From assembly GCA_964610575.1 (NCBI GenBank), contig CAZSYX010000006.1, positions 14,726 through 78,725 on the forward strand: 64,000 nt of DNA. Reading direction: 5' to 3'. This stretch comes from JADJWR01 sp964610575. Lineage in GTDB: Bacteria; Pseudomonadota; Gammaproteobacteria; Burkholderiales; Burkholderiaceae_F. The notes beneath the pieces were generated by a model that did no database searches, was not told where the DNA came from, and was given only the letters and a program-made list of their open reading frames with translations. Positions 41,621 through 53,309 of the stretch are shown piece by piece; within the stretch, counting starts at the first letter, position 1, and each line of letters begins with the position of its first letter. Made by a program: the position numbers and the translations under genes.

Positions 41621-42408
41621 TGACCCGCGTTCATCCGACGGCGCTGGTCGATCCGCAGGCCGAGCTGGCCGACGATGTCGAGGTCGGTCCGTACACGATC
41701 GTCGGTCCACAGGTCCGAATCGGCGCCGGGTCTTCGGTCGGCGCGCACACCGTGCTGTCCGGTCGAACGACGATCGGCCGCAACAACCGCATCTTCCCGC
41801 ACGCGGCCATCGGCGGCGTGCCGCAGGACATGAAGTACGCCGGCGAAGACACCGAACTGGTGATCGGTGACGGCAACACGATCCGCGAGTTCTGCACCTT
41901 CAACGTCGGCACCGCCCAGGGCGGCGGAATAACGCGAGTCGGCTCCGACAACTGGATCATGGCCTACGCACACGTGGCGCATGACTGCCGCGTCGGCGAC
42001 CACTGCATCCTTGCCAATGCTGTCACGCTCGCCGGGCACGTCGAGCTCGGCGACTGGGTGATCCTCGGCGGGCTGTCGGCGGTGCACCAGTTCGTCCGTG
42101 TCGGCAGCCATGCGATGGCGGGCGGTGGCACGATCCTCGTCCAGGACCTTCCGCCGTTCGTGATCTGCAACGGCAACCCCGCCGCTGCGCATGGCCTGAA
42201 CAGCGAGGGACTGAAGCGCCGCGGATTCTCTCCGGAAGCGATTGCGACGTTGCGCCGCGCCTACAAGGCGATCTACAAGGAAGGGTTGACGGTGGCCGCC
42301 GCCTGCGAGCAGTTGCTGCAAGTCGCCGAGGAAACACCTGAGTCCGCCGCCGATCTGCGCGCGCTCGCCGACTTCGTCCGCTCCTCGAGGCGCGGCATCG
42401 TGCGTTGA
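41620..42408 (+). CDS. lpxA: UDP-N-acetylglucosamine O-acyltransferase
   Basis: 262 residues, exact family length. Left-handed beta-helix; AHVAHDC carries the catalytic His (H121) and the C-terminal NSEGLKRRGFS the conserved Arg. Counting from the catalytic His, the acyl-ruler position (E. coli G173) is Gly (G169), which suits a long chain rather than C10; this is inference. First step of lipid A synthesis. Starts at ATG 41620, sharing one base with the fabZ stop. Confidence 0.97.
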   Translation: MTRVHPTALVDPQAELADDVEVGPYTIVGPQVRIGAGSSVGAHTVLSGRTTIGRNNRIFPHAAIGGVPQDMKYAGEDTELVIGDGNTIREFCTFNVGTAQGGGITRVGSDNWIMAYAHVAHDCRVGDHCILANAVTLAGHVELGDWVILGGLSAVHQFVRVGSHAMAGGGTILVQDLPPFVICNGNPAAAHGLNSEGLKRRGFSPEAIATLRRAYKAIYKEGLTVAAACEQLLQVAEETPESAADLRALADFVRSSRRGIVR

Positions 42409-42415
42409 ACTGACC

Positions 42416-43552
42416 GTGCTCATCGGTTTCGTCGCCGGCGAGGCCTCGGGCGACCTGCTCGCCGCGCCGGTGATCGCGGCGCTGCGCGAGCGACTGCCGG
42501 GCGTGCGGTGCGCCGGCATCGCCGGCGACAGGATGATCGAAGCGGGCGCGACGGCGTGGTGGCACGTGCGCGAGCTTTCGGTGCGCGGCTATGCCGAGGT
42601 GCTGCGCGAACTGCCGCGGCTGCTGCAGATGCGCTCGGCGCTGCGCGCCCGCCTGCTGGCCGGGCAGCCTGCGGTGGTGGTGGGCGTGGACTCGCCGGAC
42701 TTCAACCTGCGCCTGGAGATGCAGCTGCGCACGGCGGGCGTGCCGACCGTGCACTACGTCAGCCCGTCGATCTGGGCCTGGCGACCGAGGCGGATCGAGA
42801 AGGTCCGTCGCGCCGCCGACCGCGTGCTGCTGGTTTTCCCCTTCGAGCAGAAGATCTACGACGACGCCGGCATCGCCGCCACCTACGTCGGTCATCCGCT
42901 GGCCTCGATCATTCCGCAGCAGGCGGACACTGCGGCCGCCCGCGCGCGGCTGGGCGTTGCGGCCGAAGACCCGGTCGTCGCGCTGCTGCCCGGCAGCCGG
43001 CGGGCCGAGGTGCAGTACATCGGCCCGACCTTCGTCGATGCGGCGGTGCTCATGCTTCGGCGCGAGCCGCGGCTTCGCTTCGTTCTGCCGGTGGCCGAGC
43101 CGAGGTTGCGCGAGCTTCTCGCGCCGGCACTCGCTGCGGCCGGTGCCGCGGCCGAGCGGATCACGCTCTTCGACGGCCGCTCGCACGACTGCCTCGAGGC
43201 GGCCGACGGCGTGCTCGTGGCCAGCGGCACCGCGACGCTGGAGACGGCGCTTTTCGGCAAACCGATGGTGATCGCCTACCGCATGCCGCCGACGTCTTAC
43301 TGGATCATGCGGCAGATGGGCACACTGACTTTCGTCGGCCTGCCGAACATCCTGGCCGGCGAGTCGCTGGTGCCGGAACTGCTGCAGCACGATGCCACGC
43401 CACAGCAACTGGCCGACGCACTGCTCGCCGTCCTCGATGATCGCGAGCGCTGCGAGCGGCTGCGCGAACGATTCGCGGCGATGCATGAGAGCCTCAAACG
43501 CGACACGCCCCGCCTTGCCGCCGAGGCGATCATGGCAACGATGAAGCGATGA
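42416..43552 (+). CDS. lpxB: Lipid A disaccharide synthase
   Basis: 378 residues. GT19 enzyme starting LIGFVAGEASGDLLAAPV, the diagnostic N terminus, with SPSIWAWRPRRI and LPGSRRAEVQ for UDP and substrate. It joins UDP-2,3-diacylglucosamine to lipid X at the inner membrane. GTG start at 42416, 7 bases after lpxA; overlaps rnhB by ATGA. The UDP-diacylglucosamine hydrolase gene lpxH is not here. Confidence 0.95.
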   Translation: MLIGFVAGEASGDLLAAPVIAALRERLPGVRCAGIAGDRMIEAGATAWWHVRELSVRGYAEVLRELPRLLQMRSALRARLLAGQPAVVVGVDSPDFNLRLEMQLRTAGVPTVHYVSPSIWAWRPRRIEKVRRAADRVLLVFPFEQKIYDDAGIAATYVGHPLASIIPQQADTAAARARLGVAAEDPVVALLPGSRRAEVQYIGPTFVDAAVLMLRREPRLRFVLPVAEPRLRELLAPALAAAGAAAERITLFDGRSHDCLEAADGVLVASGTATLETALFGKPMVIAYRMPPTSYWIMRQMGTLTFVGLPNILAGESLVPELLQHDATPQQLADALLAVLDDRERCERLRERFAAMHESLKRDTPRLAAEAIMATMKR

Positions 43553-44187
43553 ACGCAGCCAGGCGCGCACGGCCGTTGCACGGCGAGCTGTTTGCCGACA
43601 CGTGGCAGGGGCGGCGCGTCTGCGGCGCCGATGAGGCCGGTCGCGGTCCGCTTGCGGGACCGGTGGTCGCGGCGGCGGTGATTCTCGATCCGCTGCAGTC
43701 CATCGAGGGGCTGCGCGATTCCAAGCAGCTCTCGCCCGTGCGCCGCGAGGAACTTGCGCGGACGATCCGCGGCCGGGCGATGGCATGGGCAGTGGCCGAG
43801 GCGAGCGTGCAGGAGATCGACCGGCTGAACATCCTGCAGGCCAGCCTGCTGGCGATGAAGCGGGCGATCGAACTGCTCGATCCGGCAGCCGAGATCGCGC
43901 TGATCGACGGCAACCAGCTACCGCGCCTGCGCATCGAGGCGCGCGCCATCATTGGCGGCGACGCGCTGGAGCCGGCGATATCCGCCGCGTCGATCCTTGC
44001 CAAGGAGCACCGCGACCGGCTGATGGCGGAGCTGGACGTCCATTTTCCCGGGTATGGCTTTGCCGAGCACGCCGGCTACCCGACACCGCGGCATCTGGAG
44101 CGACTGCGCGAACTCGGGCCATGCGCGGCGCATCGCCGGTCGTTCGCGCCGGTGCGCGCACTGATCAACGCTGTGGACGATCGATGA
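43549..44187 (+). CDS. rnhB: Ribonuclease HII
   Basis: 212 residues. GADEAGRGPLAGPVVAAA contains the DE pair of the active site; IDGNQLPRL and ASILAKEHRDRLM are further RNase HII motifs. It removes misinserted ribonucleotides from DNA. Overlaps lpxB and the SpoU-type methyltransferase by 4 bases each. Confidence 0.96.
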   Translation: MNAARRARPLHGELFADTWQGRRVCGADEAGRGPLAGPVVAAAVILDPLQSIEGLRDSKQLSPVRREELARTIRGRAMAWAVAEASVQEIDRLNILQASLLAMKRAIELLDPAAEIALIDGNQLPRLRIEARAIIGGDALEPAISAASILAKEHRDRLMAELDVHFPGYGFAEHAGYPTPRHLERLRELGPCAAHRRSFAPVRALINAVDDR

Positions 44188-44975
44188 AGTCGATCACTTC
44201 GGCAGCAAACCCCGCCTTCACGGCCTGGCTGCGGTTGTCCCAGCACCCGCGCGAAGTCCGCGCCCAGAGTCGGTCGCTCGCCGAAGGAGTGCATCTGGCG
44301 CAGGCGGCGCTCGACGCGTCGATCAAGATCGAGGCCGTGCTGCTGCGCCACGGCACAGCCTCCGCCGAAGTGCAGCGGCTTGCTGAAGCGGCGATGGCGA
44401 CGGGCGCTGCCGGCTATGAACTTGCAGCCTCGCTGTACGACCGCGTCTCGCCGGTCGAGCACGGGGCCGGGCTGATGCTGGTGGCGACGGTGCCGCAGCC
44501 CCCGCTGCCCGCAAAGGCGCGGCGCGACATGCTCTATCTGGATGGCGTGCAGGACCCCGGCAATGTCGGCACGCTGCTTCGCACTGCCGCGGCAGCCGGC
44601 ATCGGTGACGTGTTGGCCAGTCCGGCGACCGCCGCCCTGTGGGCGCCGAAGACGCTGCGAGCGGGGCAGGGTGCTCAGTTCCGGTTGCGCCTGCACGAGC
44701 AGGTTGCCGCCGGATCGCTGCCTGGACTTCTGGCGGGAGTCTGGATCGGCGCCGATGCGCGCGGCGGCGAGCCGCTGTGGTCAACGCCGCTGCCGGCCGG
44801 CCCGGTGGGCTGGATCTTCGGCGGCGAGGGCGCGGGGCTATCGGAGGCGGCACGGACCGTCTGCCGGCGCCTGGTGTCGATCCCGATCGAAGCGGCGGTC
44901 GAATCGCTGAACGTGGCCGCCGCCGCCGCCGTGTGCCTGTTCGAACGCCGCCGGCGGCTCTGTTCCCCCGTATGA
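44184..44975 (+). CDS. TrmH/SpoU-family RNA 2'-O-methyltransferase
   Basis: 263 residues, SPOUT superfamily. An N-terminal substrate-binding domain (SRSLAEGVHLAQAAL) is followed by the three trefoil-knot motifs DGVQDPGNVGTLLRTA, IFGGEGAGLS and IPIEAAVESLNVAAA. It methylates a ribose in rRNA or tRNA; the N-terminal domain resembles RlmB-type enzymes but the exact target is unclear. ATGA overlap with rnhB; last gene of the long plus-strand run. Confidence 0.9.
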   Translation: MKSITSAANPAFTAWLRLSQHPREVRAQSRSLAEGVHLAQAALDASIKIEAVLLRHGTASAEVQRLAEAAMATGAAGYELAASLYDRVSPVEHGAGLMLVATVPQPPLPAKARRDMLYLDGVQDPGNVGTLLRTAAAAGIGDVLASPATAALWAPKTLRAGQGAQFRLRLHEQVAAGSLPGLLAGVWIGADARGGEPLWSTPLPAGPVGWIFGGEGAGLSEAARTVCRRLVSIPIEAAVESLNVAAAAAVCLFERRRRLCSPV

Positions 44976-45053
44976 CGGGTACGCGGTAACCCTATTGGCG
45001 CGGCCCGCGGCATTCGCAAGAATTACTGGGTTGCTGCCAAGGAGAGGGTTCTC

Positions 45054-46316
45054 ATGTGGGGTGAAGCGCTGCTGAAGCGGGCCACCGACAAGGTGGTTGG
45101 GAAGGTGGCCGGCACGCAGCTCGCGACACTGGCCGAGCAAGTGCGCGCCGGCGGCGGACTTCCGCTGACGATAGTCCTGCCCGACGGTGCGCAGATGGAC
45201 TTCGGCGATGCGCCCGAGCTCACGCTGACGGTCCGCGATCCGGCGGTGCTGAGTGGCTTCTCGCAGTTGACCCTCGGCGGCCTGGCGGAGGCCTACGTCG
45301 AGGGCAGGATCGATGTCGACGGCGATGTCGCCGAAGCGATCCGCGTCGCCTCGAAACTGGTCGAGGTCACCGGCGCATCCGTTGCGGCACGCCCCGACCT
45401 TGCGCCGGCGGCTCACGAGCCACACGCCGACCGCGCCAATATCAGCCACCACTACGACGTCGGCAACGGGTTCTATCGGCTCTGGCTGGACGAGCAGATG
45501 GTGTACTCGTGCGCCTACTTCGAGACCGGAGCCGAGGACATCGACGCCGCCCAGCGGGCCAAGCTCGACCACATCTGCCGCAAGTTGCGGTTGGCGTCGG
45601 GCGAGCGCTTCCTCGACATCGGCTGCGGCTGGGGCGCGCTCATCCTGCACGCCGCCCAGCACTATGGCGTGCACGCTGTCGGCATCACGCTGTCCGAGCA
45701 GCAGGCGCTGCTGGCGCGCGAGCGGATCGCCGCCGCCGGATTGCAGGACCGGGTCGAGGTGTTGCTGCTCGACTACCGCGACCTGCCGCAGCAGTTTGGC
45801 GAAGGCACCTTCGACAAGGTTGCCAGCATCGGCATGTTCGAGCATGTCGGGCTGCGCAACCTGCCCGTGTACTTCGCCACCGCCGCGCGCATGCTGCGCG
45901 ACCGCGGCCTGATGCTCAACCACGGCATCACCAGCGCCGACGTGGAAAGCCGCCCGATTGGCTCCGGCGCCGGTGACTTCATCGACAGGCACGTCTTCCC
46001 CAACGGCGAGTTGCCGCACCTGGGCATCGCCGTGCGCGAGATGTCGGCGGCGGGCTTCGAGATCTTCGACGTCGAGAGCCTGCGCCCGCACTATGCGCTG
46101 ACCCTGTCGCACTGGTCGCGCCGGCTGGAGCAACGCCTACAGGAGGCGGGGAAGCAGGTCTCGGGGCGCACGCTGCGTGTCTGGCGCGTCTACCTCGCCG
46201 GCTGCAGCCATGGCTTTGCGCAAGGGTGGATGAACCTCTACCAGGTCCTGGGCAGCCGGCAGGTCGCCGCCGGGGCGACTGAACTGCCGCTGACGCGCAA
46301 CTGGATCTACCGCTGA
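45054..46316 (+). CDS. cfa: Cyclopropane-fatty-acyl-phospholipid synthase family protein
   Basis: 420 residues. N-terminal lipid-binding domain (SQLTLGGLAEAYVEGRIDVDG), then HHYDVGNGFYRLWLD, a hallmark of the family, the SAM loop FLDIGCGWGALI, and MFEHVGLRNLPVYF. It adds a methylene from SAM across double bonds of membrane lipids, usually in stationary phase or acid stress. AAGGAGAGG precedes the ATG. Converges on the lipase-like gene. Confidence 0.92.
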   Translation: MWGEALLKRATDKVVGKVAGTQLATLAEQVRAGGGLPLTIVLPDGAQMDFGDAPELTLTVRDPAVLSGFSQLTLGGLAEAYVEGRIDVDGDVAEAIRVASKLVEVTGASVAARPDLAPAAHEPHADRANISHHYDVGNGFYRLWLDEQMVYSCAYFETGAEDIDAAQRAKLDHICRKLRLASGERFLDIGCGWGALILHAAQHYGVHAVGITLSEQQALLARERIAAAGLQDRVEVLLLDYRDLPQQFGEGTFDKVASIGMFEHVGLRNLPVYFATAARMLRDRGLMLNHGITSADVESRPIGSGAGDFIDRHVFPNGELPHLGIAVREMSAAGFEIFDVESLRPHYALTLSHWSRRLEQRLQEAGKQVSGRTLRVWRVYLAGCSHGFAQGWMNLYQVLGSRQVAAGATELPLTRNWIYR

Positions 46317-46362
46317 CCCGCCCGATCAAGGTACGGGTCCGCGGGGTAGGCTTCAGGCGCGG

Positions 46363-47499
46363 TCAACGCTCGCCCGCGACGGCGGCGGCGACTGCCTCCC
46401 ACGTCGTATCGAAGGCCTCGGCAGTGAAGCCCGCGCCGGAGGGCAGCCAGTCGGCCGTCCGCCTGCCCGCGAGCGTGTAGTGACCGACCACGTCGAGGTG
46501 ATCGGCGCGCGCGACGTGCAGGACTCTCCCGTGCAACTGGCTCAGCGTTGGCACCATGCCGTCGTTGACCGCCGGCGTAGCGCTGAAGCCGAGCGTGCGG
46601 TCCAGACGTCGCTGCGTGGAAGCGCTCGGCTTGGGATACGGGTAGCGGGGGTGCGGACGGCCCGTCAGCCCGTGCAGCAGCCTGAACAGGGCGCGCAGGG
46701 CGAGGTACTCGGGGTTCAGCAGCGACTTCGCCGTCAGCTCCACGCGCGGCTCGGGCACGGCCGCGACGACACAGCCGTAGTCGATCCCATCTCGATCCGC
46801 CACCGCGGCATCGAAGAGATCGATCCCCTCGGGGGTGAGTTGCAGCACCGCACCCTGGTCGCGCTCGACTTCGCCGAGGTACCTCCAGACCGGGTCGCGC
46901 CGGTCGAAGCGGATCCTGCGCAACAGCCCCGCGGCCAAGCGATCAAGCGCGCCCTGCTGCTGGCCGACCCAGTCGTCCAGTCGCGCGATCATGGCGACCG
47001 CCATGGCTGCTGCCATTATGGTGCGGCGTCCGTGCCCGGAGGTGGCCAGCGCACTGAGCACCAGCAGCAAGGTCTGTCCCTGGACCGTGACGAAGTGATT
47101 CGCAAGCGGCGTGCCGTGGTGGGGTGTGACCACGGAAATGGCGGTCTTCGTCAGTCGGGCGATGCGCTCCTCCGAGTTGCCGCGGGAAATCTTCACCCCG
47201 GGCGTAAGCAGCATGCGCACGTCGAGGCCACCGGTCGAGTGGCCGATGAAGTGCGGCTCGCACGCCTGCAGGCCACCGCGGCGGAGCACCTGGCGGCGGA
47301 GCTCGTCGGCACGCCGCGGAATGGAGGCGGTCGGCTGGGTCTTGCAGCGGATGATGCGGGCGTCGACGCCGCGACGGCGCAGCGAGACGCCAAGCACGTG
47401 CTCGACGCGCTCGAAATAGCTGACCGCGCCGACGGAGGTGAAGCCGAAGAACCCCGCTACCAGGAACACAAGTCGCGTCGCCATCGCTGCATTTTGCAT
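46363..47499 (-). CDS. Lipase/esterase-like alpha/beta hydrolase
   Basis: 378 residues. LVFLVAGFFGF is the first strand with oxyanion loop; FIGHSTGGLDVR is the nucleophile elbow (GHSTG, Ser), as in EstA-like triacylglycerol lipases; VVTPHHGTPLA follows. NDGMVPTLSQL could supply the Asp and VARADHLDVVGHY the His. No good signal peptide is seen after the chosen start (47499); another ATG lies at 47484. Divergent from the prolyl oligopeptidase. Substrate unknown; a lipase, a PHA-related or a polyester hydrolase is possible. Confidence 0.72.
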   Translation of the reverse strand: MQNAAMATRLVFLVAGFFGFTSVGAVSYFERVEHVLGVSLRRRGVDARIIRCKTQPTASIPRRADELRRQVLRRGGLQACEPHFIGHSTGGLDVRMLLTPGVKISRGNSEERIARLTKTAISVVTPHHGTPLANHFVTVQGQTLLLVLSALATSGHGRRTIMAAAMAVAMIARLDDWVGQQQGALDRLAAGLLRRIRFDRRDPVWRYLGEVERDQGAVLQLTPEGIDLFDAAVADRDGIDYGCVVAAVPEPRVELTAKSLLNPEYLALRALFRLLHGLTGRPHPRYPYPKPSASTQRRLDRTLGFSATPAVNDGMVPTLSQLHGRVLHVARADHLDVVGHYTLAGRRTADWLPSGAGFTAEAFDTTWEAVAAAVAGER

Positions 47500-47696
47500 G
47501 CGGCGGCCGCCATCGAACCAATTCCCTGGCTTCAAGTCTCGCCGCGCGGACCTTGTGGTGCCTTCGATCCCCAGGCTTGGGCTGGCGTTCCATGTGAATA
47601 CCTGCGGGAGGCTGCCGGGGAACGCCCAAGTGGCGGGCACGCCGTTACCATGCGCCGCTTGCGCGGTCCAGCCGGAAAGGAGTAAGGAAGGTCGCA

Positions 47697-49889
47697 ATGC
47701 CGAATTCGTTGTCGATTGGCTCGTTCGTCTCGCTTGTCCTTCTGCCGGCGGCTGTCGCCGCGGCATCGCCCTTGCCGGTGGCGCAGGTCCGTAACGTGCA
47801 GGAGACCTTCTTCGGCACCGCCGTCGATGACCCCTACCGGTATTTCGAGGACACCAAGGCGACCGAGGTGGCCGCCTGGATGAAGGCGCACAGCGATCAC
47901 GCGCGTGCGACGCTGCGCGCGATTCCCGGCCGCGACGCCCTGCGCAAGCGCATCGAGCAGCTCGACGCCAGTGCACCGGCGCGGGTGCGCGACGTTACCC
48001 GTTCGGCCGGCGGCAGGTACTTCTACCAGCGTCGCGGCGTGAAGGACGACCAGTTCAGGCTCTATGTGCGCGACGGGCTGAGCGGCGCCGAACGGCTGCT
48101 CTTCGATCCCGAGAGCCTGCGCAAGGCGAGCGGCAAGCCCCACGCCATCAACTACTTCAGTCCGTCGCCGGACGGCCGCTTCGTGGCGCTGGGCGTGTCC
48201 GCCGCCGGCAGCGAGGACGCCGCACTGCGCGTGCTCGAGGTGGCCAGCGGCCGGCAGGTCGGGCCGCAGATCGATCGGGCGCGCTTTGGCGTCGTCAGCT
48301 GGGCGCCCGACGGCAGCGAGTTGTTCTTCCACCGGATGCAACGGCTCGACCCCGATATGCCGGCGACCGAGAAGTTCCAGCGCAGCAGCGCTGTCGCCAT
48401 GAAGCCCGGCAGCACCGAAGACGGCGTTCGCACGCTGTTGACTGCCGGCAAGGACCTCGGCATCCCGCCGACCGAGTTCCCGTTCCTGTCGATCCAGCCC
48501 GACGGCCGCGCAATTGCCTACGTGATCGACGGCGTTTCTCCTGACTTTTCGGCTTGGCACAGCACGCTCGCGAAGCTGCGGGCGGGGGCACCGGACTGGA
48601 AGCCGCTGGTGCGTCGGGAGGACCGCGTCACCGACCTGGTGCTCAGCCGCGACCGCGTCTACGCGCTTACCTTCCGCGATGCGCCGCGTTACAAACTCAT
48701 CGGCGGCACGATTGACGACTTCTCGCCATCGACTGCGCCCATCATCGTCCCGGAAAGCGATCGCGTGCTGATCGACATGGCCGCGGCGGCCGAGGGCATC
48801 TATCTCAAAGTGCGCGACGGCAACGTCAACCGGCTGCTGCGCCTCGACTACGGCGGCTCGCAGCCGGTCGAGTTGAAGCTGCCGCTGCTCGGCAGCTTCT
48901 CGATGCATGGCGGGCGGGCCGATCTGCCGGGCGTGATGCTCGACCTGCAGGGCTGGGCGCAGGCGCGGCAGATCTACGCCGTGTCGCCGCCGGGCGAGGT
49001 GACCAACACCGGCCTGCAGCCGGCTGGGCCGTTCGACCGGCCGACCGATGTCGTCACCACCGAGGTGATGGTCAAGAGCCACGACGGCGCAATGGTGCCG
49101 ATGTCGATCATCCATCGCCGCGGCATCAAGCTCGACGGCAACAACCCGGTGCTGCTGTACGGCTACGCCTCCTACGGCATCACCGAGGAACCCTGGTTCA
49201 GCTATAGCCGGCTGGCGTGGATGGACGCTGGCGGCATCTTCGCGGTGGCCAATCCGCGCGGCAGCGGCGTGTTCGGCCGCCAGTGGCAGGAGGCCGGCAA
49301 GCAGGCGACCAAGCCGAACACGTGGAAGGACTTCATCGCCTGCGCCGACTGGCTGGTGCGCGAAGGCTGGAGCAGGCCGTCGAAGCTGGCCATCTGGGGC
49401 GGCAGTGCCGGCGGCATCCTGGTCGGCCGCGCGATGACCGAACGGCCCGACCTGTTCGCCGTCGTGATTCCGTCGGTCGGTGCGCTCGACATGGTGCGCG
49501 CGGAAACCACCGCCAACGGCGTGCCGAACATTCCCGAGTTCGGGACCCGGACCACCGAGCCAGGCTTCCGCGCGCTGTTTGCCATGAGCACCTACCATCA
49601 GGTTCGCGACGGTGTCGGCTACCCGGCGGTCCTGCTCACCCACGGCGTGAACGACCCGCGGGTCGATGTCTGGCACAGCACCAAGACCGCAGCACGACTG
49701 CTGGCGGCCAGCAAGTCCGGGCGGCCGGTGCTGGCCCGGCTCGATTACGAGTCTGGCCACGGCGTCGGAAACACCAAGCGCCAGACCTTCGACGAGGTGG
49801 CCGACGTCTACGCCTTCGCGCTGTGGCAGTTCGGCCTTCCCGCTTACCAGCCCAATGCAGGGCGCAAGCCCCTGTCCGGCGGCCGCTGA
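47697..49889 (+). CDS. Prolyl oligopeptidase family (S9A) serine peptidase
   Basis: 730 residues. A probable signal peptide (IGSFVSLVLLPAAVAAASP) then DDPYRYFEDTKATEVAAWM, the S9A N terminus; a seven-blade beta-propeller; and a C-terminal hydrolase domain with the triad S570 (GGSAGG), D653 (HGVNDPRV) and H688 (ESGHGVG). It cleaves short peptides after Pro, likely in the periplasm. AAGGA precedes the start. Neighbours suggest no substrate. Confidence 0.93.
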   Translation: MPNSLSIGSFVSLVLLPAAVAAASPLPVAQVRNVQETFFGTAVDDPYRYFEDTKATEVAAWMKAHSDHARATLRAIPGRDALRKRIEQLDASAPARVRDVTRSAGGRYFYQRRGVKDDQFRLYVRDGLSGAERLLFDPESLRKASGKPHAINYFSPSPDGRFVALGVSAAGSEDAALRVLEVASGRQVGPQIDRARFGVVSWAPDGSELFFHRMQRLDPDMPATEKFQRSSAVAMKPGSTEDGVRTLLTAGKDLGIPPTEFPFLSIQPDGRAIAYVIDGVSPDFSAWHSTLAKLRAGAPDWKPLVRREDRVTDLVLSRDRVYALTFRDAPRYKLIGGTIDDFSPSTAPIIVPESDRVLIDMAAAAEGIYLKVRDGNVNRLLRLDYGGSQPVELKLPLLGSFSMHGGRADLPGVMLDLQGWAQARQIYAVSPPGEVTNTGLQPAGPFDRPTDVVTTEVMVKSHDGAMVPMSIIHRRGIKLDGNNPVLLYGYASYGITEEPWFSYSRLAWMDAGGIFAVANPRGSGVFGRQWQEAGKQATKPNTWKDFIACADWLVREGWSRPSKLAIWGGSAGGILVGRAMTERPDLFAVVIPSVGALDMVRAETTANGVPNIPEFGTRTTEPGFRALFAMSTYHQVRDGVGYPAVLLTHGVNDPRVDVWHSTKTAARLLAASKSGRPVLARLDYESGHGVGNTKRQTFDEVADVYAFALWQFGLPAYQPNAGRKPLSGGR

Positions 49890-49916
49890 GAGGCAGGTCG
49901 GGACTCGGCCGGCAGC

Positions 49917-49937
49917 GCCTCGTTCGGCACACGAGGC
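49917..49937. other. Hairpin between convergent genes
   Basis: GCCTCG (49917-49922) pairs with CGAGGC (49932-49937) around a 9-base loop in the 92-base gap between the S9 peptidase and ppsR. There is no T-run on either strand, so at best a weak or bidirectional stop. Confidence 0.3.
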
Positions 49938-49981
49938 CGCTTCACGGCGCAGGACGCTCGTGCGTCGTTGGCGTGGCGGCG

Positions 49982-50830
49982 CTATTCGCGCGTCTGGTGC
50001 AGCCCGTGCTCGTTCATGATCGTCGCCGCGATCTCCTCGATCGACTTGGTCGTCGACGAGAGCCAGCGGATGCCCTCGCGCCGCATCATGCGCTCCGCCG
50101 CCGCGACTTCCTGGCGGCAGTTTTCCAGCGACGCATAGCGGCTGTTCGGCCGCCGCTCGTAGCGCACCTCTGAAAGCCGCTCCGGCGAGATCGACAGCCC
50201 AAACAGCTTGCGCCGGTGCTGCGGCAGCGCCGACGGCAACTCATCGCGCTCGAAGTCTTCGGGGATCAACGGGTAGTTGGCAGCCTTCACGCCGAACTGC
50301 ATCGCCAGGTACAGGCTGGTCGGCGTCTTGCCGCTGCGCGAGACGCCGACCAGGATCACGTCGGCCGTGGCCAGGCCCTTGGCCGACTGGCCGTCATCGT
50401 GCGCCAGCGCGAAGTTGATCGCCTCGATGCGGCGGTGATAGCTGCCGGTGTCGCTCATGGTGTGCGAACGGCCGATCGTGTGCGTCGACTGCAGCCCCAG
50501 TTCCTGCTCCAGCGGCACCACGAACGAATCGAGCAGGTCGAGCACCATCGCCCGGGCGTGGCGCAGCTCCGCGTTGGCCTCCTGGTTGACCAGGGTCGAG
50601 AAGACGATTGGCCGCCGGCCGTCGAGCACCGCGGTCTTGTTGATGCGGCTGACCAGCTCGTGCGCTTTCTCGACCGAGTCGATGAACGGCGCCCGCACTC
50701 GGCGGTAACGAAACGCTTCGAACTGGGTGAGCACGCTGTGGCCCAGCGTCTCAGCCGTGATGCCCGTGCCGTCGGAAACAAAGTAGACGGTGCGAGTCGC
50801 GCCGTCGATTGCATGATCGCTCGTTGGCAT
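49982..50830 (-). CDS. ppsR: PEP synthase regulatory kinase/pyrophosphorylase
   Basis: 282 residues, DUF299/PSRP family. VYFVSDGTGITAETLGHSV is the N-terminal signature and VGVSRSGKTPTSLYLA at 161-176 the P-loop. It inactivates PEP synthase by ADP-dependent phosphorylation of a Thr next to the catalytic His and reverses it by Pi-dependent dephosphorylation. It lies divergent from its target ppsA, 90 bases apart. Confidence 0.96.
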   Translation of the reverse strand: MPTSDHAIDGATRTVYFVSDGTGITAETLGHSVLTQFEAFRYRRVRAPFIDSVEKAHELVSRINKTAVLDGRRPIVFSTLVNQEANAELRHARAMVLDLLDSFVVPLEQELGLQSTHTIGRSHTMSDTGSYHRRIEAINFALAHDDGQSAKGLATADVILVGVSRSGKTPTSLYLAMQFGVKAANYPLIPEDFERDELPSALPQHRRKLFGLSISPERLSEVRYERRPNSRYASLENCRQEVAAAERMMRREGIRWLSSTTKSIEEIAATIMNEHGLHQTRE

Positions 50831-50860
50831 TGCGCAAGGGCCGCAGAAGGGTCAATCGCT

Positions 50861-50878
50861 AGAATCGGCATCGATTCT
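50861..50878. promoter_or_regulatory. Dyad in the ppsR/ppsA divergent spacer
   Basis: AGAATCG (50861-50867) and CGATTCT (50872-50878) with a 4-base centre, perfectly symmetric, 43 bases before the ppsA start and 31 before ppsR. Position suits an operator for both genes; a TAGAAT overlapping the left arm could be a -10. The regulator is unknown. Confidence 0.45.
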
Positions 50879-50920
50879 TGCATACGGCGGCGAGATGGCT
50901 CGCTGCGCACGGGAGCCCGA

Positions 50921-53290
<2,370 letters not shown>

Positions 53291-53309
53291 GGCTCCGATG
53301 GGAGAGGCG

